Shown piece by piece: positions 46,258 through 56,145 of a DNA stretch of 64,000 nucleotides. This DNA is from Mucilaginibacter sabulilitoris. Its GTDB lineage: Bacteria > Bacteroidota > Bacteroidia > Sphingobacteriales > Sphingobacteriaceae. A model generated the notes under the pieces. That model was given only the letters and a program-made list of their open reading frames with translations. It was not told the DNA's origin and did not search any database. Made by a program: the position numbers and the translations under genes. Location of the stretch: assembly GCF_034262375.1 (NCBI RefSeq), contig NZ_CP139558.1:4402001-4466000 (forward strand), written 5' to 3'. Every line of letters starts with the position of its first letter. Within the stretch, counting starts at the first letter, position 1.

Positions 46258-46986
46258 TTATAAATAATTAATCACCATTTGGCGCCATGCCCGGGCCTGG
46301 TGCGCCTCCTTATCCCAAATGTATAGAGAGTTGCTTATCCCTTTTTCCGTTAACATATTACTTAGCAAAACGTTATTTTCCAGCACTACATCTTCCCGGC
46401 CTACAGCTAAAACATAGGTGGCTTGCCTTATAAGGAGCAATTTCTCCTCGTCGTTTAAATTAGACAGATATTGTGTTGGCATGTTAAAGTAAACGTTTTC
46501 GTCCCAATATCCGTCAAACAGATCGTCATAATGTCCTATTTGAGCTGCAAGATCGTACCGGCCACTCATGCCAATCACTTTATTAAATATGCCCGGATGG
46601 CGCAGCGAAATATTCACGGCATGAAATGCACCAAGGCTGCAACCTGCAACAATTTTAAATGAACCGGGATTTTTCTTGTTTAAAAAGGGCATCACCTCCT
46701 GCAGAATATACTGCTCATATTGCATATGGCGGGTAATTTTCTGCGACGGATGAAACCCTGAACTATAAAAACTTTCGCAATCAAAGCTATCTACACAACA
46801 AACCTGGATATAACGCTTTTCAATTTTTTCGCGCAGTACCTCAATTACCCGCCAATTTTCATAGTCATAAAACCGCCCCATCCTTGCCGGGAAAAACAAT
46901 ACAATAGCACCGCCAGAACCAAAAATAAGCATCTCCATGTTCTTTTGAAGAGCAGGACTGTACCACTGAATATATTCTCTATCCAT
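46258..46986 (-). CDS. Cytoplasmic esterase, alpha/beta hydrolase fold (esterase D-like)
   Basis: A 242-residue protein without signal peptide. The nucleophile elbow is GCSLGAF (GxSxG) near residue 121, followed by AVNISLRHPGIFNKVIGMSGRYD; a late Asp (GREDVV) and His (KEAHQARAW) can complete the triad. This arrangement is that of the putative esterase/esterase D family. It lies 37 bases downstream of the SGNH hydrolase gene on the same strand, so the two may form a small operon. No substrate can be named. Confidence 0.8.
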   Translation of the reverse strand: MDREYIQWYSPALQKNMEMLIFGSGGAIVLFFPARMGRFYDYENWRVIEVLREKIEKRYIQVCCVDSFDCESFYSSGFHPSQKITRHMQYEQYILQEVMPFLNKKNPGSFKIVAGCSLGAFHAVNISLRHPGIFNKVIGMSGRYDLAAQIGHYDDLFDGYWDENVYFNMPTQYLSNLNDEEKLLLIRQATYVLAVGREDVVLENNVLLSNMLTEKGISNSLYIWDKEAHQARAWRQMVINYL

Positions 46987-47023
46987 ATACTATACATCGC
47001 AAGATGGCGCTATTGTGTGATGT

Positions 47024-47635
47024 TTATATTAATTCTGCATGAAAGTTTTCTGAAAGCCGGGCATGAATGATCTGTTTCCAAAGAGCATACCCCTTACTGC
47101 TCAGATGAAGCCCGTCTGGCTGAAAATATTCCTTTTCTGGGTAACCATCCTTGTTCAGCATCTTATTATATATATTGATGAATTTCCAGTTATTGTCCCG
47201 CTTTATGATCTCGTTTTCAATAATATTATTGGTATATTTAAGCGAGTTGATCAGGTCCCAACGGGCAATGCTGGGTTTAATGGATACATAATAGCAAGGA
47301 ATAGAGCCAAAGCGCTCGGTAATTTGATGGGTTAACTGTTCAAAAAATATAAATATTTCTTCCGGATGCCTTCCGTCGCCCAAATCATTATCGCCTGCAT
47401 ATAACACGATAGACCTGGCATCATATGGGGCAACAACCCGATTAAAAAACCAGGAGCAAGCCGCGAGTGTTGAACCGCCAAAACCCAGATTAACAGGCTT
47501 AAAGAGCTTAAAGTCCTCAAATAATGTATTCCACAACCTTATTGTTGAGCTGCCATAAAATAAAGTTGATGGCTCATACGTCAATTGCAACCTTTCCTTT
47601 TCCAGTCCTTTAACCTCGTTCTCGTACCAATACAT
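47024..47635 (-). CDS. SGNH/GDSL-type esterase
   Basis: A 203-residue hydrolase. The four family blocks are present: block I as FYGSSTIRLW (catalytic Ser), block II glycine in VNLGFGGSTLA, block III Asn in YAGDNDLGDG, and block V as PDGLHLSSKGYALW with the Asp-His pair. No signal peptide is visible, so it is cytoplasmic or exported by another route. SGNH enzymes deacylate sugars, lipids or small esters. It is first in a two-gene unit with the esterase that follows, divergent from the metallophosphoesterase gene. Confidence 0.85.
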   Translation of the reverse strand: MYWYENEVKGLEKERLQLTYEPSTLFYGSSTIRLWNTLFEDFKLFKPVNLGFGGSTLAACSWFFNRVVAPYDARSIVLYAGDNDLGDGRHPEEIFIFFEQLTHQITERFGSIPCYYVSIKPSIARWDLINSLKYTNNIIENEIIKRDNNWKFINIYNKMLNKDGYPEKEYFQPDGLHLSSKGYALWKQIIHARLSENFHAELI

Positions 47636-47790
47636 ACTGCTTTATATAATATATTGCTAAAAGTAGAAAAATACCGTTAAAAGTAGAGAACCGTTTAAAG
47701 TTTAGTGAAAACATCAGCTAAATCGGGATAAATCACGTTTTCCCATTTCTTTTAATCCAAACTTAATACCGGGTTGGTATTTTTGCGCAC

Positions 47791-48903
47791 ATGACGACAG
47801 TTAACACTTTACAGGTAAAGCCGGTTTTTAAACTGGATCAGCCCGACGATACGCATAAATTTCAACCCCTGCCCCGCCCCTCTGGTTTATACCCTTATCA
47901 TTTATCTATTGATGACGTATTACCTGGATTAGACAATAAAAAAATGGTTTTTCATCTGCTTGGCGATACCGGCAGTGTACGTCATCCGGAAACTATTGAA
48001 GTGGTTGCCACCGCTATGGCGCAGCAGTATAATGATGTTAATACTAATGAACGGCCGCAATTTCTGTATCATTTAGGGGATATTGTTTATAATCATGGCG
48101 AAGCAGAACGGTATGAGCAGCAGTTTTTTTTGCCTTATAAAAATTATCCGGCGCCCATATTTGCAATTGCCGGGAACCATGATAGTGACATAAACCCCGC
48201 TAACCCAATTTCTTATCATAGTTTAGATGCTTTTACAAAGGTATTTTGCGATACTGTTTCACATCCGGTTAACTTTGGAGGAGCTACCAGCCGGATGAGC
48301 ATGACGCAGCCCAATATATACTGGACACTTAAAACGCCGCTCATGAACATTATTGGGTTGCACAGTAATGTACCCAAGTTTGGTATCATCACCGATGAAC
48401 AGCGCAAATGGTTTATAAAAGAGCTGACCACCCACAATCAGGAAAGACCCAATAAGGCCTTGATGGTTTGTCTGCACCACTCCCCTTATTCTGCAGATGT
48501 TAACCACGGCGCGAGCATACCGATGATTGAATTTCTGGAAGGAGTGTTTGAAGAGACCGGTATTAAACCGGATATGGTTTTGAGCGGACATGTACATTGT
48601 TATCAGCGTTTCCATAAGTTATATGCCGATAATACCGTGATACCCTATATTGTGGCCGGTGCCGGCGGATTTGATGAACTGCATGCCGTAGTACAACCGG
48701 GTGATGAACGTTTTACCACCGAAAACCCTTTGTTTGATAATGTACAACTGGTAAACTACTGCGATTCAACACACGGATTTTTAAAATTGGCAGTGGAGAA
48801 GAATGCCAGCGGCTTAACTTTAACAGGTAAGTATTATGCCATATCAGGCAAAGAGCAGCCCGTTCAGCTTACATTGGCCGACGAGTTTACCGTTAATATA
48901 TAA
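47791..48903 (+). CDS. Calcineurin-like metallophosphoesterase
   Basis: A 370-residue protein with all motifs of the purple acid phosphatase/calcineurin fold: GDTG (58-61), HLGDIVYNHGE, AGNHDSD, the LHHSPY histidine and SGHVHCYQRFH. These bind two metal ions at the active site. No signal peptide or membrane segment is seen, so it probably acts in the cytoplasm on phosphomonoesters or diesters. It is a single gene, divergent from the SGNH gene and convergent with the PI-PLC-like gene. Confidence 0.87.
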   Translation: MTTVNTLQVKPVFKLDQPDDTHKFQPLPRPSGLYPYHLSIDDVLPGLDNKKMVFHLLGDTGSVRHPETIEVVATAMAQQYNDVNTNERPQFLYHLGDIVYNHGEAERYEQQFFLPYKNYPAPIFAIAGNHDSDINPANPISYHSLDAFTKVFCDTVSHPVNFGGATSRMSMTQPNIYWTLKTPLMNIIGLHSNVPKFGIITDEQRKWFIKELTTHNQERPNKALMVCLHHSPYSADVNHGASIPMIEFLEGVFEETGIKPDMVLSGHVHCYQRFHKLYADNTVIPYIVAGAGGFDELHAVVQPGDERFTTENPLFDNVQLVNYCDSTHGFLKLAVEKNASGLTLTGKYYAISGKEQPVQLTLADEFTVNI

Positions 48904-48925
48904 TCTTGTACGGGGTATTTTAAAT

Positions 48926-48962
48926 CTTACAGAAGATGATTGCTTAGATCACCTCCTGTAAG
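48926..48962. terminator. Weak stem-loop between convergent genes
   Basis: CTTACAG (48926-48932) pairs with CTGTAAG (48956-48962) over 7 bases with a 23-base loop in the 69-base gap between two convergent stops. It is a possible bidirectional terminator, but the loop is long and T-runs are short. Confidence 0.35.
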
Positions 48963-48972
48963 GTTGTAATAT

Positions 48973-50067
48973 TTATTTTCCGGTGGTATTACCGGGTGCG
49001 TTATGGGGATTGAACGCGGGATTTAAACGGAAATATTTATTACCATCTGCAAAGTATACCACATAGTCTGATTTAAAATGGGTGCTTTTTAAGTAATAGT
49101 CGGTAGTTATAATTTGGGCACCAGAATTGCAGGCCGCTGTAAAATCTGTTTTATCGTTTGCACGTGCCTGTTCGGTATCTGAGTCAGCACGGGTGCGGAT
49201 TATATATCCCTTTTTAACCAGTTCTTTTATCTCCGGATCCTGAGGGTTGTTGCGGATCATCATGGCGGCTTCCGGATTACCAGGATCGGTATTAGTGAAT
49301 AACACCCTGCCTTTTAGCGATGGGTGACCTTCAATGTAAAGCGCCCTGTCTTCCTTATTATTATCCATGATGAATACAAACTTGCCCTTTGCCTCTTTTA
49401 ACGTTGGCCAGTTACCGTGCAGCACAGCGCTTTCAAGCGTAGCATATTTACCCCTTACCATATCTGGTGTTATGATGGAGTTGCCTAAACCATCCTTGAT
49501 ATCCTGATCCAATTCGGCAAGGGTTTGGGTAGTGAATTTTTCAGGTACGGTAAGTTTCGGGTCTTTGGGTTTGCCGTCTTTGGGTTCCAAAGTGATAAAG
49601 ATGGGGTTATGATCCGGGTGCGCATCTGACCAGGCTTTTAATTGTTTTAAGCCATCTTTAAAGGTCAGGCAATGGCTGCGGAAATCAAGATCGACAATAT
49701 GAAATACCTTAAAACCCGGTTTCTTCATTTCACCTTCAGGATCGAACGATGGCTGTCCTTTAACCCAGTCTAACCCTTTAGGGTGCGCATATTTGCCACC
49801 CTTTGAATCCGCGTAAACGTCAATTTCCAGGTTTAATAAACCCATATTGAGCTGATCTGTAAGATCAATGTGCTCATAGTCGATTTTTTCGGCAGACTCG
49901 GGATTTTGCTGCTGGAAAGCTTTGAACAAAGCAGGATCAATAGCTTCTTTATAACTATTATGCGAACCTATTACCTGTATTTTATTGATAGGCAGGTTAT
50001 CATTATTATCGCCCAACCTGGATGCAGGTAAGGCCAGTATTAAAAAAGCGAGTAAAGGGATTTTCAT
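48973..50067 (-). CDS. Ca2+-dependent phosphatidylinositol phospholipase C-like protein
   Basis: A 364-residue protein with a signal peptide (LLAFLILALPASRLG), so it is exported. The opening IQVIGSHNSYKEAI carries the first catalytic His; LLNLEIDVYAD and FHIVDLDFRSHC supply the acidic and second His positions of the PI-PLC TIM barrel; IFITLEPKDGKP follows. This is the pattern of the C1 family of calcium-dependent PI-PLC-like proteins found in many bacteria. It cleaves phosphodiester head groups of inositol or similar phospholipids; the true substrate in soil bacteria is not settled. It is a single gene. Confidence 0.82.
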   Translation of the reverse strand: MKIPLLAFLILALPASRLGDNNDNLPINKIQVIGSHNSYKEAIDPALFKAFQQQNPESAEKIDYEHIDLTDQLNMGLLNLEIDVYADSKGGKYAHPKGLDWVKGQPSFDPEGEMKKPGFKVFHIVDLDFRSHCLTFKDGLKQLKAWSDAHPDHNPIFITLEPKDGKPKDPKLTVPEKFTTQTLAELDQDIKDGLGNSIITPDMVRGKYATLESAVLHGNWPTLKEAKGKFVFIMDNNKEDRALYIEGHPSLKGRVLFTNTDPGNPEAAMMIRNNPQDPEIKELVKKGYIIRTRADSDTEQARANDKTDFTAACNSGAQIITTDYYLKSTHFKSDYVVYFADGNKYFRLNPAFNPHNAPGNTTGK

Positions 50068-50343
50068 GTTTTATTATGATTATTACGGTGGAGATAAATA
50101 TTAGTTACACAAATAATATCAGCATTTGCGTAACGGGACAAAATTGCGCCGTATATATTGTATTTAAGTTAACTATCTATTAACAATAATAATAGTGGGT
50201 AATTTTTCAATTACATTGTTTTTATATGATTGCAGCCAACTTTTCTTTATATTCAATTGTTAACTTTAGTATCGGTATATTTAAATGACAGTTTCGCTTC
50301 ATTAAGCAGGATCAAATATAAACCGCACATCAGCATCATAAAA

Positions 50344-52494
50344 ATGGAAGACATACAATTAAAAAATGATGAAACCGCAACCTCTTTAAATCGTGTTGAC
50401 GGCCGATTGAAAGTAACAGGCGCCGCAAAATATTCTGCTGAGTATAAATTCCCCGGTTTAACTTACGCGGTGCTGGTTCCTGCTACTATTACAAGCGGCA
50501 CCATAACCGGTATGGATACTAAAGCCGCAGAACGTGCCCCCGGGGTGCTTGCTGTGATAACCCATCTTAATGCTCAACCTGTGCCGGGTTATCAGCCAGA
50601 TCCGTCAAAACCCCAAAGAAAGGGTTTGAAATTATTTTTTGATAATCAGGTATTTTTTAACGGCCAACCTATAGCCCTTGTGGTGGCCGACAGCTTTGAG
50701 CGCGCCACCTTTGCCGCCTCACTTATAAAAGCCACTTATCAACAGCAACCTTTTGAAACTAATTTTAATAAAAATATTAATAAAGGTGTTACCCCAAATG
50801 GTGGTAAGTATACCGATTATGTGCGCGGCGAAACTGACGCTTATAAAAATGCCCCCATAAAAGTTGAGCAGGAATATACATTACCAACCGAGGTACATAA
50901 CCCAATGGAGTTGCATGTAACCACCGCAACATGGGACGCACCAGATAAAGTAACCGTATATACCAAAACCCAGGGCGTTAAAAATAGTCAAAAGGCCATT
51001 GCCGAGGCCTTTAAACTGGATATAAATAATGTGCAGATCAACTCGCGTTTTGTGGGTGGAGCGTTTGGTTCGGCGCTGCGCACCTGGCCGCACGAAATAG
51101 CGACAGTACAAGCCGCCAAAATGGTTAATCGGCCGGTGCGGTTAATGTTTACCCGCGAGCAGCAGTTCACGCTCGTAGGATACAGGCCGCACACCATTCA
51201 GAAAATTGGTTTAGGTGCCACTCCCGACGGTAAATTAGTTGGCATGACGCATGAGTCGCATTCACAAACAGCTGTTTATGAGGAGTTCACAGAAGGATCG
51301 GTTAATGTTTCCAGATTTTTATACGCCAGTCCTAATGCCAACACCCGTTATAAAGTAGTTCCTTTAAATGCTGGTGTCCCCGCTCCTATGCGCGGCCCCG
51401 GTGAGGCGACAGGATCATTCGCGTTGGAATCGGCACTTGATGAGCTTTCGTATGCCCTGAATATTGACCCGATTGAATTAAGGCTCCGCAATTATGCCGA
51501 TACCGATATGGAGCGAAACCTACCGTGGTCGAGCAAATATTTAAAAGAATGCTATCAGTTAGGTGCTCAGCATATTGGCTGGGACAAACGCCCCTCCAAA
51601 CCGGCCTCCCTGCGCGATGGTGAATGGCTGGTAGGCTATGGCATTGGTTGCGGCGCATTTGGTGCCTACCGCAGCAGGGCCTTGGCGAAAGCTAAATTGA
51701 TGCCGGATGGTTCGCTGAATATTCAAAGTGCAGCAAGTGATATCGGGCCGGGCACCGGTACTGCCATGGTAATTATTGCATCAGATATTTTGGGTATACC
51801 CGCTGATAAAATCACCTTTGATTTAGGCGATTCTTCCTATCCGCAAGCGCCTACACAGGGCGGCTCGGCTACGGTTTCAACTGTGGGTTCTGCGGTGCAT
51901 GATGTGTGTATTGCGCTTAAACAAAAGCTCAACACGCTGGCGGGCAAACCGGAGGATGATACCGCCCCTGTCGCTTATGATAATATCCTGAAACAACACA
52001 ATTTACCCTATGTCGAGGTGACCAAAGAGTCGCAGGGTGCGGATGAGAATAAAAAATATTCTATGTATTCCTTTTCATCTCATTTTGCGCAAGTGCTTGT
52101 ACATCCGGTAACCGGGGTTGTAAAGGTAAAAAAGATTGTAGCTGTTGTTGATGCCGGAAAAATTGTGAGTATGAAAACCGCCCGGAGCCAGATGATTGGC
52201 GGAGCGGTAGGCGGTATTGGCATGGCGCTGACCGAAGAAATGATATTTGACCACCGTTATGGCCGCTACGTGAATAATAACTTCGCCGATTATCATGTAC
52301 CTGTTAACGCCGACATTCCGCAGATGGAAGCCATCTTTATAGACAAACCAGACCCTTATGTAAACCCACTTGGGACAAAAGGCATTGGAGAAATATCACT
52401 TATAGGTGTAGCAGCCGCAGTTGCCAATGCTGTTTACAATGCCACCGGTAAACGGGTGAGAGATTTACCGATCACTCCTGATAAGCTGATTTAA
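50344..52494 (+). CDS. Xanthine dehydrogenase-family molybdopterin-binding subunit, lacking adjacent partners
   Basis: A 716-residue large subunit from ATG 50344 (MEDIQLKNDE); 38 further codons upstream are open but have no family resemblance. The first domain (RVDGRLKVTGAAKYSAEYKFPGL, then GQPIALVVADSFERA) and the molybdopterin domains (VGGAFGSALRTWPHE, MRGPGEATGSFALESALDEL, then LGTKGIGEISLIGVA with the catalytic Glu) are present, as in YagR-type subunits. This subunit normally works with a 2Fe-2S subunit and an FAD subunit encoded directly beside it. Neither is found in the flanks. A nucleoside phosphorylase gene follows 22 bases later and may be co-transcribed, hinting at purine or pyrimidine breakdown. 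Confidence 0.86.
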   Translation: MEDIQLKNDETATSLNRVDGRLKVTGAAKYSAEYKFPGLTYAVLVPATITSGTITGMDTKAAERAPGVLAVITHLNAQPVPGYQPDPSKPQRKGLKLFFDNQVFFNGQPIALVVADSFERATFAASLIKATYQQQPFETNFNKNINKGVTPNGGKYTDYVRGETDAYKNAPIKVEQEYTLPTEVHNPMELHVTTATWDAPDKVTVYTKTQGVKNSQKAIAEAFKLDINNVQINSRFVGGAFGSALRTWPHEIATVQAAKMVNRPVRLMFTREQQFTLVGYRPHTIQKIGLGATPDGKLVGMTHESHSQTAVYEEFTEGSVNVSRFLYASPNANTRYKVVPLNAGVPAPMRGPGEATGSFALESALDELSYALNIDPIELRLRNYADTDMERNLPWSSKYLKECYQLGAQHIGWDKRPSKPASLRDGEWLVGYGIGCGAFGAYRSRALAKAKLMPDGSLNIQSAASDIGPGTGTAMVIIASDILGIPADKITFDLGDSSYPQAPTQGGSATVSTVGSAVHDVCIALKQKLNTLAGKPEDDTAPVAYDNILKQHNLPYVEVTKESQGADENKKYSMYSFSSHFAQVLVHPVTGVVKVKKIVAVVDAGKIVSMKTARSQMIGGAVGGIGMALTEEMIFDHRYGRYVNNNFADYHVPVNADIPQMEAIFIDKPDPYVNPLGTKGIGEISLIGVAAAVANAVYNATGKRVRDLPITPDKLI

Positions 52495-52516
52495 TTAACT
52501 GTATAAACTAAACCAT

Positions 52517-53395
52517 TTGGAAAGAATTTCGGAAACAGATCTCATTTTAAATGAGGACGGCAGTCTTTACCATTTAAATTTATTCCCCGACGATATAAGT
52601 GATCTGGTTATACTCGTTGGTGATCCGGACAGAGTTGCTCGCGTGAGCAGGTTTTTTGATATTATAGAAGTAAAAAAAGGGAAGCGTGAGTTCATTACAC
52701 ATACCGGCAGGATTGGTAAACAACGCATCACGGTTATTTCGACAGGTATTGGTACAGATAATATCGACATTGTGTTAAATGAGTTAGACGCTCTGGTAAA
52801 TATTGATCTGGATACACGACTTGCCCGTTCAAACTTTCAGAGCATTGACATCATTCGTATCGGCACATCTGGTGCTTTACAACCTGATATCCCGGTTGAC
52901 AGTTTGTTGATTTCTTCGGCTGCGTTTGGACTGGACACGCTCATGTATTTTTATGAACAGACCTTAACTTTGGCAGAAGAAGAGCTTTTACAGCAATTTT
53001 GTTCCATCATTCCCGATGGTTACCAGCTTAATCCTTATTTAGCTTCAGCGGGTGATAAATTGATTAAACAATTTGGCACCATGGCGCCGCAAGGTTTAAC
53101 CATTACCGCTCCTGGCTTTTATTCACCGCAAGGCAGACAGGTACGTGCTAAATCATCAGTACCTCAATTATTATTAATTGTTTCAGATTTTCAGTCGTCA
53201 CGTGGAAAAATAACCAACCTGGAAATGGAAACCGCCGGGATATATGGCCTTGCCTCCGCCCTTGGCCATAACGCGTTATCATTCAATGTAATCCTCGCTA
53301 ACCGGTCAACAAATAAATTCAGCAAAAATCCGGGCGCTATAATGGATGATTGCATACAATCCATTTTAACAAAAATCACAGAAACATATGGTTAA
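52517..53395 (+). CDS. Nucleoside phosphorylase (uridine phosphorylase-like)
   Basis: A 292-residue PNP/UDP-family phosphorylase. LVGDPDRVARVSRFFD is the phosphate-binding start, VISTGIGTDNIDIVLNEL and IRIGTSGALQ follow, and NLEMETAGIYGLASALGH is the nucleoside-binding end. The protein starts with TTG at 52517 (MERISETDL); there is no ATG between the preceding stop and the conserved N-terminus, so TTG is preferred. It probably splits uridine or a related nucleoside by phosphorolysis in the cytoplasm for salvage. It lies 22 bases after the molybdenum hydroxylase subunit gene. Confidence 0.87.
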   Translation: MERISETDLILNEDGSLYHLNLFPDDISDLVILVGDPDRVARVSRFFDIIEVKKGKREFITHTGRIGKQRITVISTGIGTDNIDIVLNELDALVNIDLDTRLARSNFQSIDIIRIGTSGALQPDIPVDSLLISSAAFGLDTLMYFYEQTLTLAEEELLQQFCSIIPDGYQLNPYLASAGDKLIKQFGTMAPQGLTITAPGFYSPQGRQVRAKSSVPQLLLIVSDFQSSRGKITNLEMETAGIYGLASALGHNALSFNVILANRSTNKFSKNPGAIMDDCIQSILTKITETYG

Positions 53396-53424
53396 ATTGT
53401 ACAAGATAATATTTTAACTAAAAA

Positions 53425-53444
53425 GGCCCGGTTTTAGCCGGGCC
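53425..53444. terminator. Bidirectional terminator
   Basis: GGCCCGG (53425-53431) and CCGGGCC (53438-53444) form a GC-only 7-bp stem with a 6-base loop, flanked by A-rich and T-rich bases. It lies between the convergent nucleoside phosphorylase and SGNH lipoprotein genes, and can end transcription from both sides. Confidence 0.78.
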
Positions 53445-53486
53445 GTTGTTAAGTAAAATATAAGATCAGTATTAGTTGTATGATTT

Positions 53487-54812
53487 TTAAGGAAACTTTA
53501 CGCCATTATAACTGGACACATTTGCCTGCGGAATGGATGATCCGTATTGTTTATTGATTGCCTTGATAAACTCATTGGCTACAATGGCATAACCGCGGGG
53601 CGTTAAATGAACGCCATCTAAAGAAAATATGCCGCCACTTATATAATTGGAACTTAAATTCACTCCGTCAACAATTAGTCCATTGGCCTTTACATTATTT
53701 AAAAACGTATAGGCATCAAAAATGGCAAGTCCTTTCGAGGCAGCGGCGGTTTTAATAGTAGTATTATATGATGTCACATAATCACGGGTGAGTGCCACCT
53801 CATTTTCATCAAGTATATATTTATTTTCAATAGGCGTATATGGTGTAAGGCCGTAAGGTAAATTACCAGCTGGTGTAGCTACGGGCGTGCCTATTAAACC
53901 TGTATTAAACGTTAAAATAACCAAGTCTTTAGCCGTTGCTTCCCTTGGCGCATAAGTAGCGCCTGAAACAAGCGCATTAACATATAACGCTTTTGCCGCC
54001 GGATTTGCTTTTTGAACGCCGGCCAAAATAGCGGGAATGGTTATAGTATTAAAATATGGTACAGCGGTAACGTCAGGAATGGTTGCAACAGCTCCTTTTT
54101 GCCCCGTTGCGGTTAGTTTACCTATTGAAAAATTATACAATTGGGTAAACAAAGCCTTGTCGGTTAATACATCGCCGGCTCCGCCACTTGTAGCATATAG
54201 CAACGCGTCATTATTACCCAGCCAGTCGGTGAAAAAGGTAAATGGTTTAGCCGTAACAAAATCAAGATAAGTTGTAGTATTTGTCGGGGAGGTACCTGGC
54301 AACAATCTTTCAAAATAGCCGTTCAAATTACCATAAGGGGCATAAGTTATATGCTGTAGTTTAATACCTGGTACTCCGTAGTTATTTAACTCGCCAGAAT
54401 ATTTGGTATAAAGTGTAACATCGCCAAAACCCGGAACCGTGATTTTACCACGTACCGCCAGATTGCTGGTAACCGGCTCTGTTTTAGGTGTACCGTCCTG
54501 GTTAAATCCTGCTAATTTTAAGTACCCTGAACCATTAGCCTGATCAGTATTAAACAAGGGCTGGGTAAAGGTACCGCCGCCTGCGCTCTGCATTTGTTTG
54601 GCAATAATGCTGGGATAAGAGTTTAACTGTCCCTCTCTGTAAAGCCCGCCGTCGGCATAGCCTGCGGTGAGCGAATTACCTACGGCTATGTACCTTGAAA
54701 AATCGGCTGTGCCCTTTGAGGGTGTTGGTGTATTAATATTGGTTTTACAAGCCGCAAAGCCTAATAAACCCGTAACTAAAAATATATGGAGATATGATCT
54801 GAAAGTTTTCAT
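53487..54812 (-). CDS. SGNH-hydrolase lipoprotein, lipase-like
   Basis: A 441-residue lipoprotein (signal LVTGLLGFAAC, lipidated Cys22). The catalytic Ser is in IAVGNSLTAGYADGG, a GNSL variant of the GDSL block I; WLGNNDALLY supplies the block III Asn; and LDGVHLTPRGYAIVANEF carries the Asp-His pair. The length and exported location suit a surface or periplasmic lipase/esterase. It lies 19 bases after the FadL-like porin gene and shares its operator-bearing promoter region. I infer that it frees fatty acids from esters, which the porin then takes up. Confidence 0.84.
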   Translation of the reverse strand: MKTFRSYLHIFLVTGLLGFAACKTNINTPTPSKGTADFSRYIAVGNSLTAGYADGGLYREGQLNSYPSIIAKQMQSAGGGTFTQPLFNTDQANGSGYLKLAGFNQDGTPKTEPVTSNLAVRGKITVPGFGDVTLYTKYSGELNNYGVPGIKLQHITYAPYGNLNGYFERLLPGTSPTNTTTYLDFVTAKPFTFFTDWLGNNDALLYATSGGAGDVLTDKALFTQLYNFSIGKLTATGQKGAVATIPDVTAVPYFNTITIPAILAGVQKANPAAKALYVNALVSGATYAPREATAKDLVILTFNTGLIGTPVATPAGNLPYGLTPYTPIENKYILDENEVALTRDYVTSYNTTIKTAAASKGLAIFDAYTFLNNVKANGLIVDGVNLSSNYISGGIFSLDGVHLTPRGYAIVANEFIKAINKQYGSSIPQANVSSYNGVKFP

Positions 54813-54831
54813 TTGATTTGGAATTTAGATA

Positions 54832-56055
54832 TTACCAGTGATAAGCAAGTGATAGGCCGGGGATATAAACATTAGTTTTAAACGTACCGGATAGTTGCGA
54901 CTCAATATTGGTTTGCGTGCGCGACATCAGATGTTCAAACTCAAATGAAACATCCAGATCAAGATTTTTAGTTAATGCGTAACCTAAACCACCTGTAAAA
55001 TAATAGCGATTAGCATCGGGTGCTTCGGGCGTAACGTAACCATCCCTAACCGCTGTAGAGGCATAGCCACCGCCAGCGCGGATAAATAATTTGTCATTTG
55101 CCTTATATTGTGCGCCGCTACGATAACTCCAGCCATCCTTATAATTACGGGGCGAGTGTGTATCTTGTAATGCAGCGGTATTTTTAGCATAATCAAAAGA
55201 AAGTGTTTTATACACATCCCAATTGGTGAAATTCACATCAAGAGCAACAGTCCATTTGTCTGACGGAGAATATCCCAACCCTATTGATGATGTCGATGTT
55301 AAAGGCAGTGTAGTGGTAAATGTATTGGGCTGCGGAAAGCTGGACTGCAACGATCCGGGTACAGTAAATATGGCATCTCCGTTTTTCACTGTGGTATTTA
55401 CTTTAGAGCGATATGCCACTCCTATGGTAAGGCCTACCTCGGTTTTAGCAAATACGCCGGCATTCCAGCCAAAGCCGTGACCGCTACCTTTAAGTTCGGC
55501 CTGTCCGGTTTGCCCCGATGAGTTAACAAGCGGTATAGCCCGGGTTAAATCCACATCGCCGTGATTATAAACAAACCCACCGCCTACACTAAGGTAATCA
55601 GTCAATTTAACACTAACGGTTGGTTGAATATAAATAGCTTTTAGGTTAAGGCTTTCCAGTACGTATTTTCCAGACCATTCATTTCCCCAGTCGGTTAATC
55701 CGCCAAATGGTGTATAAACGCCGAGGCCTAATTTCCATCTCGAATTTTTTGGTCCCCAAACAGCGTAGGCTGTAAATGGTGTAGCTATCTTATTTGTATT
55801 GCGGAACTGGTCGGTAGTACCGCTCGGATTAAAATCTGATTTAAAAAATAGCGGACTAATGCCTGCTTGTATGTAATTTTGAGGTAACATGGCAACTGCT
55901 CCCGGATTGAATAATACAGAGGCCCCGTCCTGCAATAAACCTGTTCCGGTATGACCCATGCCAATTTGTTTCTGTCCGTGAAGGTTAACCTGGAAACCCT
56001 GGGCTAATACAATAGCGGGCATTATTGCAAACAGCAATAGTATAAGTTTTTTCAT
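54832..56055 (-). CDS. FadL/OmpP1/TodX-family outer-membrane transporter
   Basis: A 407-residue outer-membrane protein from ATG 56055 (MKKLILLLFAIMPAIVLAQ, a clear signal peptide); an in-frame upstream Met adds 16 residues that do not fit a signal. The mature protein starts GFQVNLHGQKQIGMGHTGTG, followed by ASVLFNPGAVAMLP, both hallmarks of the FadL plug region; a 14-strand-like barrel follows, ending in LSLAYHW with the terminal aromatic residue. FadL proteins carry long-chain fatty acids or other hydrophobic molecules across the outer membrane. The gene is first in an operon with an SGNH lipase-like gene, and an operator-like site lies 91-133 bases upstream. Confidence 0.88.
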   Translation of the reverse strand: MKKLILLLFAIMPAIVLAQGFQVNLHGQKQIGMGHTGTGLLQDGASVLFNPGAVAMLPQNYIQAGISPLFFKSDFNPSGTTDQFRNTNKIATPFTAYAVWGPKNSRWKLGLGVYTPFGGLTDWGNEWSGKYVLESLNLKAIYIQPTVSVKLTDYLSVGGGFVYNHGDVDLTRAIPLVNSSGQTGQAELKGSGHGFGWNAGVFAKTEVGLTIGVAYRSKVNTTVKNGDAIFTVPGSLQSSFPQPNTFTTTLPLTSTSSIGLGYSPSDKWTVALDVNFTNWDVYKTLSFDYAKNTAALQDTHSPRNYKDGWSYRSGAQYKANDKLFIRAGGGYASTAVRDGYVTPEAPDANRYYFTGGLGYALTKNLDLDVSFEFEHLMSRTQTNIESQLSGTFKTNVYIPGLSLAYHW

Positions 56056-56145
56056 AATTAAGTATAATTGGTGTATAATATGCGGTTTGTTTTGGGGTAA
56101 CAAACCGGCATTTATTAAAAAATAAAATTAAGCGGCTTTGAAATG

